Notes under the pieces: model-generated
The model's database searches: none
Told to the model about the DNA's origin: nothing
The model's input: only the letters and a program-made list of their open reading frames with translations
Translations under genes and position numbers: made by a program
Assembly (NCBI RefSeq): GCF_002029235.1
Contig: NZ_MZGV01000031.1
Span: 1-49,201 of the forward strand
Length of the DNA: 49,201 bases
From: Clostridium oryzae
GTDB lineage: Bacteria > Bacillota > Clostridia > Clostridiales > Clostridiaceae
Direction: 5' to 3'
Part shown: positions 34,704-43,264 of the stretch, in pieces
Layout of the letters: every line of letters starts with the position of its first letter
How positions within the stretch are numbered: position 1 is the first letter of the stretch

Positions 34704-36431
34704 ATGTCTTTACTCATGCAATGCTTAAACATAAAAAAACAATATGGTGAATTTAACATTTTAAATGGTGTTAGTTTCAATATAAATACAGGAGACAAAT
34801 TAGGGCTTGTAGGTATCAATGGAGCCGGTAAAACTACACTAGCCAATATACTTTCTCGGAATATATCCTGTGATGAAGGGAGCCTAATCTACCATAAGCA
34901 GGCTATGTGTTTATCCTATCTAAAGCAAACATCAGATTATGATGAGGATTCTTTGGGAGAATTTAGAAGTGATCGCAGACAGCAAAAAGCAGAATTCTAT
35001 AAGGCTTGCGATGAATTGAATGTTTCTTACTTGGTTAACGGTAAGAACAGCTGCCACTGGGATAAATTAAGCGGAGGAGAAAAAATAAAATTGCTGCTGG
35101 CAAAGGTTATAACTTCCAAATCAGATTTTCTAATTCTAGACGAACCTACAAATCACTTGGATCTATCTGGAATCACCTGGCTTATAGATAAGCTTTCCAA
35201 ATACAAAGGGACTGTGCTTGTCATTTCTCACGACAGATATTTTCTAGATGCCGTGGCTACAAAGATAGTAGAGCTTGATAATGGTAAAGCTCATATGTAC
35301 CAAGGAAACTATTCCTTTTATAGAGATGAAAAAAAGAAAGCCTATGATAGTCAGCTAAATGCTTATTTGCTTCAGGAAAATTACAAAAATAAAATCGATT
35401 CTGAAATAAACAATCTAAAAAACTGGTCCTATAAAGCCCATAAGGAATCTGCCGCAAAAGCTATAGCTATGGGCAATAAAATGGGCGGCAAAGAGCACTT
35501 AAGAACTAAAGCGAAAAAGATGGATAATCAAATTAAATCCAGAATTAAGAGGTTAGAAAAAATAGATATTGAAGGTGTTACAAAGCCTAAAGAAGAAAAA
35601 AATATAAATTTTTCGCTGATGGATAGTCATAAGGTTACAAAATCGATACTATCAGTAGTGGATCTATCAAAATCATATGGAAGTAATATTGTATTTCATA
35701 AAAGTACTTTCTATATAAATCGTGAGGAAAAGGTTGGAATATATGGTATAAATGGATGCGGTAAAACTACGCTTCTTAAAATACTTCTTAACAAAGAAAC
35801 ATATGAAGGAAAACTTAGTATATCTAAAGGAATTAATATTGGTTATATAAGTCAGGATGTATTAGATCTTCCTGAAGATAAAACTATTCTTGAATACCTT
35901 GATCCTAAGAATAATGATGAAATGGGAACAATTATTTCAAATCTATATAATTTAGGATTTGACTCTGCAGCTGTAAGTAAGAAGCTTTTTCAACTTAGTA
36001 TGGGTGAAAAAATGAAAATAAAACTGACAATGATGATAAAAAATAATAACGATGTTTTAATTCTTGATGAACCCACTAACCATATGGATCTCCATTTCCG
36101 AGAGCAGCTTGAAACCGTGCTTGAAAACTTTACCGGAACCTTGCTACTAGTCACTCATGATAGGTATATGCTTGAACGAATCTGTAATAAGCTGCTTGTC
36201 TTTGAACATAAAGCTATTAAAAAAGTAGATTCTGGATTTAAAGAATATATCTCAAGGCCGCAAATTAAAGAAAAGCAGGAAGATAAACTCACACTTATCA
36301 ACAATGAGTTAACTTTCGTAATAAGCAAATTATCTACCTGTAAAAAAGATAGTGAAGAATATAAAGAACTTGATACTAAATACACTGAACTTATTAAAAT
36401 GAAAAGAAAACTTTCGTCCAATTTTACGTAG
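34704..36431 (+). CDS. ABC-F ATPase, probable antibiotic-resistance ribosome-protection type
   Basis: 575 residues, two ABC domains and no membrane part. First domain: Walker A GINGAGKTT (37-45), signature 'KLSGGEKIKLLL', Walker B 'FLILDEPTNHLD'. A long charged linker ('KNWSYKAHKESAAKAIAMGNK...', about 225-290) is the P-site tRNA interaction motif. Second domain: GINGCGKTT, 'LSMGEKMKIKL', 'VLILDEPTNHMD'. A C-terminal helical extension follows. Length and attenuator fit VmlR/Lsa/CplR-like proteins that dislodge lincosamides, pleuromutilins or streptogramins from ribosomes. A housekeeping EttA/Uup-like role is the alternative. AAGGAG precedes the ATG. Confidence 0.85.
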   Translation: MSLLMQCLNIKKQYGEFNILNGVSFNINTGDKLGLVGINGAGKTTLANILSRNISCDEGSLIYHKQAMCLSYLKQTSDYDEDSLGEFRSDRRQQKAEFYKACDELNVSYLVNGKNSCHWDKLSGGEKIKLLLAKVITSKSDFLILDEPTNHLDLSGITWLIDKLSKYKGTVLVISHDRYFLDAVATKIVELDNGKAHMYQGNYSFYRDEKKKAYDSQLNAYLLQENYKNKIDSEINNLKNWSYKAHKESAAKAIAMGNKMGGKEHLRTKAKKMDNQIKSRIKRLEKIDIEGVTKPKEEKNINFSLMDSHKVTKSILSVVDLSKSYGSNIVFHKSTFYINREEKVGIYGINGCGKTTLLKILLNKETYEGKLSISKGINIGYISQDVLDLPEDKTILEYLDPKNNDEMGTIISNLYNLGFDSAAVSKKLFQLSMGEKMKIKLTMMIKNNNDVLILDEPTNHMDLHFREQLETVLENFTGTLLLVTHDRYMLERICNKLLVFEHKAIKKVDSGFKEYISRPQIKEKQEDKLTLINNELTFVISKLSTCKKDSEEYKELDTKYTELIKMKRKLSSNFT

Positions 36432-36440
36432 TAGAACTAA

Positions 36441-36471
36441 AAAATGTCAAGTGCCTGGCACTTGACATTTT
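36441..36471. terminator. Bidirectional terminator between the ABC-F and Ldh-family genes
   Basis: Arms AAATGTCAAGTGCC and GGCACTTGACATTT (36442-36455, 36457-36470), with T tract 36468-36474 for the plus strand and an A run for the minus strand. Confidence 0.9.
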
Positions 36472-36472
36472 T

Positions 36473-37555
36473 TTATATATATTCTTCCATATCTATCCTT
36501 AGGTAATCACATATTTCTTTAATCTCTTTTATAGTACTGTCATTTATAGGAATTCCATTTTTCTTTCTGTCCTCGTATGCTTCAACTTCTTTTTCTCCAT
36601 GAGTATATATTCTATCATGTCCGTCAGCCTTAGCAGATTCTCTTAACTTTTGAAGATATACAGACATACTTTTTTCTATTTCAGTCTTGTCCCCAAACAA
36701 TCCATAATCAATAGCCATAAATCCATGGCTTACACCATCTATATTACCAGCAAAACGTACTCTGTCACTTGTAAGTCCTCCTGAAAGTATAGATGTGAAT
36801 AATTCCACTGCTACCCCAAGTCCATAACCTTTATGCCCGCTGAACAATTCACCTTCACCGCCTAAAGGCAGTATTCCGCCCTTATCACTGTTATTTGTAA
36901 GATAAACAATTTCATTAGCATCCGCTGCATTCTTTCCATCTGCACCTACAGCCCAACCTGCTGGAAGAGGTTTATTATTCTTGCCATACACTTCAATTTT
37001 TCCTCTAGTTACAACACTAGTAGACATGTCCAATATAAACGGAATAGGCTTTGCAGGCATGGCTATAGATATAGGATTTGTACCTATAAACTGCTGCTTT
37101 CCAAAGGTAGGAGTAACTACAGCTTGAGTATTAGTCATAGATATCCCTAAAAGTCCTTCTTTTTCTGCCATTCTTGAGTAATAGCCGGCTATCCCATAAT
37201 GGTTTGAATTTCTAACAACTGCCATACCAATTCCAGTAATCTTAGCTTTCTCTATAGCCTTTTCCATAGCCATTTTAGATACTAATTGTCCCATGGCCTT
37301 ATTTCCGTCTACGACTACTGATACAGGAGTTTCTTTGACAATTACAGGCTTGTTATTAACCTCTATTCTTCCACATTTTATTCCGTTATAATACAAGATA
37401 AGCCTTTGTACCCCATGTGACTCTATTCCAAACATATCTGAAGCTATAAGCACATCCGTAATAATACTACTATCCTCTTCTGAAAATCCATAGCCCTTGA
37501 AAACTCTTTTGCTTAATGCTTCTATCTTTTTATAATTATACTTCTTATAACTCAT
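36473..37555 (-). CDS. Ldh-family (malate/L-lactate/L-sulfolactate) NAD(P)-dependent oxidoreductase
   Basis: 360 residues of the type-2 malate/lactate dehydrogenase family (distinct from Rossmann LDHs). 'SDMFGIESHGVQRL' carries the catalytic His region, then 'VRNSNHYGIAGYYS', 'GTNPISIAMP', 'ILDMSTSVVTRGKIEVY' and 'HKGYGLGVAVELFTSILSGG'. The open frame begins 13 codons earlier, but GGGG fits the ATG at 37555. Substrate could be malate, a 2-hydroxyacid or ureidoglycolate. It is last in the leucine T-box operon. Confidence 0.88.
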   Translation of the reverse strand: MSYKKYNYKKIEALSKRVFKGYGFSEEDSSIITDVLIASDMFGIESHGVQRLILYYNGIKCGRIEVNNKPVIVKETPVSVVVDGNKAMGQLVSKMAMEKAIEKAKITGIGMAVVRNSNHYGIAGYYSRMAEKEGLLGISMTNTQAVVTPTFGKQQFIGTNPISIAMPAKPIPFILDMSTSVVTRGKIEVYGKNNKPLPAGWAVGADGKNAADANEIVYLTNNSDKGGILPLGGEGELFSGHKGYGLGVAVELFTSILSGGLTSDRVRFAGNIDGVSHGFMAIDYGLFGDKTEIEKSMSVYLQKLRESAKADGHDRIYTHGEKEVEAYEDRKKNGIPINDSTIKEIKEICDYLRIDMEEYI

Positions 37556-37609
37556 TTCTTTCGCCCCACAATTATAATTTTTAATTTTTAACAAAACATT
37601 GTTGAATAT

Positions 37610-38047
37610 CTATATATCAGTTGCTTCATCCTCTGTATATACTTCAATACCATTTTTCATTAGTAATTCTGCAGTAAAACCTTTGCCTTCTATAAGCTTA
37701 CCTGTAAAGGATCCATCATAAATAGACTTACAGCCGCAGGATGGACTTTTAGCTTTTAGTATGGCTTTTTTTATTTCTTTGCTTTCGGCTATCTCAAGGC
37801 TTTTCTTAGCTCCCTCAGTATATTGTTTTGTATAGTCTTTTCCGTCTTTCCCTATAACTCTTCTATTGCCTTGTTCATCTTCAATTATCTCGCACGGGAT
37901 TCTAGGTGTGGAAAGGCCTCCAAGCTGCTCAGGACATATAAGCACAGCTTTTCCATCTTCAACTAATTTTTTTATATATTCAATTTCACTGCTTTTGCCA
38001 TCATATCTGCATTTTTCCCCAGCTAAACAAGCACTAACCAAATACAT
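37610..38047 (-). CDS. DUF523 protein (TudS-like, probable [4Fe-4S] thiouracil desulfidase family)
   Basis: 145 residues. Conserved cysteines in 'VSACLAGEKCRYDG', 'ICPEQLGG' and 'AKSPSCGCKS' match DUF523. The family member TudS uses a [4Fe-4S] cluster held by three Cys to remove sulfur from 2-thiouracil. Function in this operon is unclear. The RBS is weak. It is 37 bp after the hydroxyacid dehydrogenase gene. Confidence 0.82.
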   Translation of the reverse strand: MYLVSACLAGEKCRYDGKSSEIEYIKKLVEDGKAVLICPEQLGGLSTPRIPCEIIEDEQGNRRVIGKDGKDYTKQYTEGAKKSLEIAESKEIKKAILKAKSPSCGCKSIYDGSFTGKLIEGKGFTAELLMKNGIEVYTEDEATDI

Positions 38048-38084
38048 AATTAATTCATCATTCCTCGTCTATAATTTCTAATTA

Positions 38085-39026
38085 TTAATACCCTCTCCTT
38101 ATGTCTACTAAGTTTACTAAATCAATTTTATCTTGTTCCAGTTGCTGTAGAGTACTCAAGAAACATTCCACTGCTTCTTCTGGAGAAGTTATAGCCGCTA
38201 TATGAGGAGTTATAGTTATCTCCCGCTTGCCCCAAAGCTTGGAAGCAGAACTAAGTGGCTCCTCTTTAAAAACATCTAACACAGCTATTCTAATTTTTCG
38301 CTTACCAATTGCCTTTAACAATGCTTCTTCATCTAGGGTAGTCCCCCTACCTACATTTATGAAACCAACATCGTTAAATTTATTTAAAAAGTCCCCATTT
38401 ATCATGTTTTCAGTGCTTTTAGTATGAGGCAGTGTGCTTATTATCCAATCTATCTTTATATTTAATGCCCCCATATTATCTATAGTCACTACCTCATTAA
38501 AATACTTTTTGGCTTTTCCACTGGCAGATATTCCAAATACACTGCACCCAAATACTGATAATCTTTTTGCAACTTCTTGGGCAATCTGTCCTGTTCCCAA
38601 AATCAGTACATTTTGTCCAAAAAGTCCTTTAGGTGTATGCATCTGCCATAGTTTTTCCTTTTGCTGACAGCTGAATATATGGTGTTTTTGTGCATCTGCC
38701 AACATATAACTGATACAGTATTCACTGATCTTTTCCCCAAAAGAACATATAGTCCTAGTCAGCAAAATACCGTCCTGCCATTTTCTATTCAATATAAAAC
38801 TATCCACTCCTGCCCCTAAGGAATGTATCCATTTCATATTATAGAAGCTGAAGTTATCTACAGGTTTGAATCCCACATAAGCATCAGCCCACTTTAGTTT
38901 TTCTTCATCCACTTCATCCTCTGGAAGGAATAAAAACTCTCGATTGCGACTTTCCGCTCTTTCCTTGATTATGCCTTCGATATCTTTATATAACCTTCCA
39001 GTCACTAATATTCTATTAATATTCAT
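38085..39026 (-). CDS. D-2-hydroxyacid dehydrogenase family protein
   Basis: About 313 residues. Rossmann motif 'VLILGTGQIAQEVAKRL', catalytic Arg in 'NVGRGTTLDE', Glu in 'VFKEEPL' and His in 'TPHIAAIT', the full D-hydroxyacid dehydrogenase triad. A GTG at 39065 opens the frame inside the end of leuA; the ATG 16 nt after the leuA stop gives a normal N-terminus ('MNINRILVTG') and is preferred, although its RBS is poor. Possible substrates are 2-ketoisocaproate, glyoxylate or hydroxypyruvate. Confidence 0.85.
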   Translation of the reverse strand: MNINRILVTGRLYKDIEGIIKERAESRNREFLFLPEDEVDEEKLKWADAYVGFKPVDNFSFYNMKWIHSLGAGVDSFILNRKWQDGILLTRTICSFGEKISEYCISYMLADAQKHHIFSCQQKEKLWQMHTPKGLFGQNVLILGTGQIAQEVAKRLSVFGCSVFGISASGKAKKYFNEVVTIDNMGALNIKIDWIISTLPHTKSTENMINGDFLNKFNDVGFINVGRGTTLDEEALLKAIGKRKIRIAVLDVFKEEPLSSASKLWGKREITITPHIAAITSPEEAVECFLSTLQQLEQDKIDLVNLVDIRRGY

Positions 39027-39042
39027 AAGTGTTTTACCATTT

Positions 39043-40707
39043 CTAGCTGCATCTATTAAGTGCACTTATTAGTGCATTAAGTGATGAAGTGTCAATATTT
39101 TCTGATATTCCTACTCCAAAATATCTTTTTCCTTTGTTTTCAATCTGAATGTATGTTACTGCTCTTGAATGCGATCCGCCTTCCAATGCATGTTCATCAT
39201 ACGAAATAAATTTACATCCATTTATATTATTGTCATGCAGCGCATTAAAAAATGCATCTACTGGTCCGTTGCCTATACCTTGAATTGTCTTTTCCTTTCC
39301 CCTAATAACCATCGCTGCTTTTATACTTACATTGTTCTTCTCGGTTTCAACATCCTGAACGGATTGTATTTCATAGTTCTTAAGTTTGTAGGGTTCCTTT
39401 TTTGCTAGATATTCTTCTTTAAATAGGTCAAATATTTGTTCAGGTGTAAGTTCTGTTCCCAATGTATCAGACTTTTCCTTAACAACGGAACCAAATTCTC
39501 CATGCATAGCCTTAGGAAGTATAAATCCAAAATCACTTTCCATTATATAAGCGGTACCACCTTTTCCAGATTGACTGTTTATACGTATTATTTCCTCATA
39601 TTCTCTTCCTACATCATGTGGATCGATAGCTAAATATGGCACTTCCCAAATCTTGCTTTGAGATTTTTCCATAGCATGAAGGCCTTTTCTTATAGCATCC
39701 TGATGTGAACCTGAAAATGCGGTATATACAAGCTCTCCTGCATAAGGATGTCTAGCATGAATATCCATTTTAGTACACTCCTGATACATTTTAGCCAAAC
39801 CGCTTAAATCCGAAAAATCAAGCTTAGGATCAATTCCCTGAGAATAAAGATTCATTCCCATTACAACTATGTCCAAATTACCTGTTCTTTCTCCATTGCC
39901 GAATAGTGTGCCTTCAACTCTGTCAGCTCCAGCCAATAGTCCCAATTCGCTAGCTGCAGTACAGGTTCCTCTGTCATTATGTGTATGAAGACTTAATATA
40001 ACTGCTTCTCTATTAGAGAGATTACCTAAAAACCATTCTATTTGATCTGCGTACACATTAGGTGTAGCCATCTCCACTGTAGCTGGAAGATTTATAATTG
40101 CTCTATTTTCTTTAGTTGGCTTCCATACGTTAAGTACCTCTTCGCATATTTCAAGTGCATACTCAAGTTCTGTTCCTGTAAAACTCTCTGGAGAATATTC
40201 AAACGTGAAATTAGTTTCTGGATATTTTTCCTTATATTCATTTAATAGCTTTGCCCCATGTACAGCTATTCCTATTATTTCACGTTTACTCATTCCAAAT
40301 ACTACTTTTCGTTGAAGCACTGAGGTTGAATTATAAAGATGTACAATAGCATTCTTTACACCTTTTAAAGCTTCAAAGGTTTTCTCGATAAGATGATCTC
40401 TAGATTGTGTCAGCACCTGTATTGTTACATCATTTGGAATTAAGTTTTCTTCTATCAATCTTCTTATAAATGTGTATTCTGTATTAGATGCTGAAGGAAA
40501 TCCAACCTCAATTTCTTTAAAGCCCATTTTGACTAATTCCTTAAACATCCTTATTTTTTCATCTACATTCATAGGTACTGGAAGAGCTTGATTTCCATCC
40601 CTAAGATCAACACTGCACCATATCGGAGCCTTTTCTATCTGTCTGTCAGGCCATTTACGATTCTTTAAATTCACACAAGGATATTTCTGATATTTTTGAA
40701 AATTCAT
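39043..40707 (-). CDS. leuA: 2-isopropylmalate synthase (long, type 2 LeuA)
   Basis: 554 residues, first committed step of leucine synthesis (2-ketoisovalerate plus acetyl-CoA). 'RDGNQALPVPM' starts the HMGL barrel, with metal ligands in 'SLHTHNDRGT' and 'RVEGTLFGNGERTGN'. The C-terminal LeuA dimer/regulatory domain follows ('GNGPVDAFFNAL', 'GGSHSRAVTYIQI'). The N-terminus 'NLKNRKWPDRQIEKAPIWCSVDLRDG' marks the long form known from actinobacteria, yeast and some clostridia. AGAGGGGTG lies before the ATG. It is expressed behind a leucine T-box. No leuB, leuC or leuD follow. Confidence 0.96.
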   Translation of the reverse strand: MNFQKYQKYPCVNLKNRKWPDRQIEKAPIWCSVDLRDGNQALPVPMNVDEKIRMFKELVKMGFKEIEVGFPSASNTEYTFIRRLIEENLIPNDVTIQVLTQSRDHLIEKTFEALKGVKNAIVHLYNSTSVLQRKVVFGMSKREIIGIAVHGAKLLNEYKEKYPETNFTFEYSPESFTGTELEYALEICEEVLNVWKPTKENRAIINLPATVEMATPNVYADQIEWFLGNLSNREAVILSLHTHNDRGTCTAASELGLLAGADRVEGTLFGNGERTGNLDIVVMGMNLYSQGIDPKLDFSDLSGLAKMYQECTKMDIHARHPYAGELVYTAFSGSHQDAIRKGLHAMEKSQSKIWEVPYLAIDPHDVGREYEEIIRINSQSGKGGTAYIMESDFGFILPKAMHGEFGSVVKEKSDTLGTELTPEQIFDLFKEEYLAKKEPYKLKNYEIQSVQDVETEKNNVSIKAAMVIRGKEKTIQGIGNGPVDAFFNALHDNNINGCKFISYDEHALEGGSHSRAVTYIQIENKGKRYFGVGISENIDTSSLNALISALNRCS

Positions 40708-40750
40708 TTTTTTACACCCCTCTATCTTATTTCAGCTTGCCCTATACTGA

Positions 40751-40776
40751 AAGGTATATACCTTACGGTAATTACC
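40751..40776. promoter_or_regulatory. Two adjacent palindromes between the T-box terminator and leuA
   Basis: AAGGTATATACCTT (40751-40764) and GGTAATTACC (40767-40776) are perfect palindromes sharing GGTA/TACC halves. They look like a repressor site in the leuA leader, downstream of the T-box. Confidence 0.45.
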
Positions 40777-40779
40777 TAG

Positions 40780-41079
40780 AAAAATAAAAAAGCTCGTCTC
40801 TTAACAAAGAGACGAGATATAACCCGCGGTACCACTCTAATTGACTTTCTAAGTAAAAAACTTTAGAAACCCTCTTTTTCGATGGCTTCAAAACATTGAC
40901 ACTCGTTCAATGGCCATTACCATCTATCCCTGTAACGTGGGAACACGTTCAACCCTACAAAAACTCTTAGGCGACAGCTCAGAGACGAGTTCAAGATATG
41001 GAAACTACCGAATCGCAGCACCTTCGGCTCTCTTAAAATTTCTTTCATCTTTACTATTTCTCTTCAAAGCATTTTGTTG
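40780..41079 (-). ncRNA. T-box leader RNA, leucine (specifier CTC)
   Basis: Minus-strand leader of leuA. The conserved T-box AGAGTGGTACCGCG is at 40825-40838. The terminator stem CTCGTCTCTT/AAGAGACGAG (40793-40816) is followed by a T run at 40780-40792. The Stem I AGTA motif and specifier-loop segment GAA-CTC-G (codon at 40987-40989) sit between pairing arms, giving Leu. Uncharged tRNA-Leu would stabilise the antiterminator and allow leuA expression. Confidence 0.92.
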
Positions 41080-41085
41080 AGTATA

Positions 41086-41114
41086 ATTATACAACGGCAG
41101 AATATATTTGTAAA
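41086..41114 (-). promoter_or_regulatory. Promoter of the leuA T-box operon
   Basis: TTTACA (41109-41114), 17-bp spacer, TATAAT (41086-41091) on the minus strand, directly before the T-box Stem I. Confidence 0.75.
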
Positions 41115-41164
41115 GGATAATTTTAATAATTTTTTCCTCATTCAAAATTCCCAATTCCTATTCA

Positions 41165-41193
41165 TTGACAATTATTATTACTAATTATATAAT
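41165..41193 (+). promoter_or_regulatory. Consensus sigma-A promoter of the potD-like gene
   Basis: TTGACA, 17-bp spacer, TATAAT: both hexamers perfect and spacing ideal, 62 bp before the ATG. Confidence 0.85.
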
Positions 41194-41255
41194 TATCCCA
41201 GTTTGTTTTATTGGAATTCTTATTATTAGAATATCAGATAAGGTGGTAAATTGTT

Positions 41256-42332
41256 ATGTTAAAAAGCAAGTACGTTAGTTTATTTTTATCAGCAATATTA
41301 GTTGTTTCAACTCTATCTTTGTATGGCTGTAATTCTTCAAAAAGATCTAAATCTGGTGATGAAAAAGTTCTTAATGTATTTACCTGGGCCAATTACATAC
41401 CTGATGCTGTAGTAAAAGATTTTGAAAAAGATACTGGAATAAAGGTTAATTATAGTCCTTTTTCTAGTAATGAGGAAATGCTCACTAAGCTTCAAGCAGT
41501 AAACGGTGGTCAGTATGATGTAATTGTATGCAGTGATTATATAATACAACTTATGACAAAGCAGAAGAATGTTTTGCTAAAGCCCATAATAAAAAGTAAA
41601 ATTCCTAATTTTAAAAATGTAAATCCAGTGTATTTAAAACAGTATTATGATAAAACAAATAGATACTCAATTCCGTATGTAGCTGGCAGTGAAATGATTG
41701 TATATAATTCAGATAAAATAAAGACTCCTATTACAAGCTACAAACAATTGTGGAATCCCTCATATAAAAATTCAATTGCATTACTTGATGATGAACGTTC
41801 TGTAATAGGAATGGCTCTAAAGGTTTTGGGATATGGTATTAATGAAACTGATCCTAAAAAATTAGATCAAGCTAAAAAACTTTTAAAGAAACTTAAGCCA
41901 AATGTTAAGGTATTCGATGCAGATACTCCTCATAAGAGTCTTATAAGCGGTGATTGCAATATAGGTGTTATGTATGGATCACAAGCTTCTGCTGCAGTAA
42001 AAGCTGATCCTAAGTTTAAAATAGCATATCCTAAAGAAGGTATGAATGTAAGTATAGACAATTTTGTGATTCCTATTAAGGCTCCCCACGAAAAAAATGC
42101 CGAAAAATTTATTAATTATATGCTGAGTGGTAAAGAAAGCAGTAAAGCTTCTAAAATAATAGAATATTTAAACACAAATACTGATGCAAAAAAATATATG
42201 TCAAAATCATACCTAAATAACAAAGCTGTCTTTATTCCTGAAAAACTTATAAAGAGTGCTCAGCACTTGGTGGATGTAGGCTCATCCAACAAGACATATG
42301 ATGCAATTTGGACAGAATTTAAGCAAGAATAG
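41256..42332 (+). CDS. potD: Spermidine/putrescine-type ABC solute-binding lipoprotein (PotD-like)
   Basis: 358 residues. Signal peptide with lipobox LYGC, then a class-D solute-binding fold: 'LNVFTWANYIPDAVVKDFEKDTGIKVNYS', 'QYDVIVCSDYIIQLM', 'IPYVAGSEMIVYN', 'DDERSVIGMALKVLGY' and 'AYPKEGMNVSIDNFVI'. These match PotD/PotF polyamine-binding proteins. No potABC genes are adjacent, so it is an orphan binding protein or works with a distant transporter. AAGGTGG lies 9 nt before the ATG, and it has a consensus promoter, implying high expression. Confidence 0.9.
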   Translation: MLKSKYVSLFLSAILVVSTLSLYGCNSSKRSKSGDEKVLNVFTWANYIPDAVVKDFEKDTGIKVNYSPFSSNEEMLTKLQAVNGGQYDVIVCSDYIIQLMTKQKNVLLKPIIKSKIPNFKNVNPVYLKQYYDKTNRYSIPYVAGSEMIVYNSDKIKTPITSYKQLWNPSYKNSIALLDDERSVIGMALKVLGYGINETDPKKLDQAKKLLKKLKPNVKVFDADTPHKSLISGDCNIGVMYGSQASAAVKADPKFKIAYPKEGMNVSIDNFVIPIKAPHEKNAEKFINYMLSGKESSKASKIIEYLNTNTDAKKYMSKSYLNNKAVFIPEKLIKSAQHLVDVGSSNKTYDAIWTEFKQE

Positions 42333-42350
42333 TATACCGAGAATGTGGGA

Positions 42351-42384
42351 CGTACTCAGATTTATTTACACAAATCTGAGTACG
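42351..42384. terminator. Hairpin terminator after the potD-like gene
   Basis: Perfect 13-bp stem CGTACTCAGATTT/AAATCTGAGTACG, followed by CTCTTGTTT. Confidence 0.65.
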
Positions 42385-42459
42385 CTCTTGTTTCCAAATC
42401 TCCTTATTCTCTCGCTGCTGAAAATTAACTAAATTTCATTTAGCAAATATAAAATAGTT

Positions 42460-42891
42460 TTATGGTCTGATTCTTGCAGCTGTAAAAGTTATTGGTCCTG
42501 CAACATAAGCATTCTTATTACCGGTTGTCTCTTGAACAGTTAATACATACTTAACATTTGTAGCATTTTTATTTATAGCATCTACATAAGACAATGGTAC
42601 ATTCACAAAATCGCCGTCGCCTTCCTTGTCAACTTCTTGAGTAACTTGATAAACTTCTCTTCCAGGAATCAGTACATCACCTTTAAATATCTTTATATCA
42701 AAAGTAGCATAGGTTGTTTCATCATCATTATCAACGCCGCCAACTACAGCATTTAGCCAGATAAGATCACCTACTATAACTTCGTCTATAACAAGTTCTC
42801 CTATTACAGTAGGAGTAGCTGTTACAGGAATTAAATTATCAGTTGGTACATTTCCTGCAACAAAATAGTCAAATTGCTGTACTGTTGCCAT
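42460..42891 (-). CDS. Beta-rich hypothetical protein, no Cys
   Basis: 143 residues, not recognised. The composition is rich in Val, Thr, Asp and Asn with alternating hydrophobic residues ('GELVIDEVIVGDLIWLNAVVGG', 'NVKYVLTVQETT'), suggesting an all-beta sandwich like the C-terminal domains of exosporium or surface proteins. No signal peptide, no membrane helix, no cysteine. AGGAGG is well placed before the ATG. It stands alone. Upstream there is ATA-N16-CATAATCA, which weakly resembles a mother-cell sigma-E promoter; a spore-surface role is only a guess. Confidence 0.6.
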   Translation of the reverse strand: MATVQQFDYFVAGNVPTDNLIPVTATPTVIGELVIDEVIVGDLIWLNAVVGGVDNDDETTYATFDIKIFKGDVLIPGREVYQVTQEVDKEGDGDFVNVPLSYVDAINKNATNVKYVLTVQETTGNKNAYVAGPITFTAARIRP

Positions 42892-43215
42892 ATAAATTCC
42901 TCCTAGATTATTAATTAATTTAAACTTTAATTGATTATGCCCTAATTCATAACACTATAAAGGCAATAGAACCTCTGATAAATACATATTTATGTCGCTA
43001 CCAAACTGCGTTGTTAGTATATACCTTCCATCGGTTGCTACTTTATTTATAGCATAATCTCAGTTCAATACATTGTATGACAATAGTACCTTACTTGTTA
43101 CTCCATTTGACAATAAACATATTTTGCAGTATCTCTTAACATAATTAGTACTCGATTTATGTCACTATAGATGTATAAACCACCAAATTTAATTGAATGT
43201 TAAAAAAATAGAACC
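42892..43215. other. Intergenic region, no gene seen
   Basis: AT-rich spacer of about 320 bp between two minus-strand units. It contains the RBS and possible promoter of the beta-rich protein at its left edge. Nothing else is recognised before the terminator at 43216. Confidence 0.5.
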
Positions 43216-43246
43216 TTTCATTAATAATTTCTAATTACTAATGAAA
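43216..43246 (-). terminator. Terminator after alaT
   Basis: 14-bp stem with one mismatch (TTTCATTAATAATT / AATTACTAATGAAA), 18 bp past the stop; on the minus strand a run of seven T follows after GGTTCTA. Confidence 0.65.
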
Positions 43247-43264
43247 AGCCCTAATCTCTCATTC

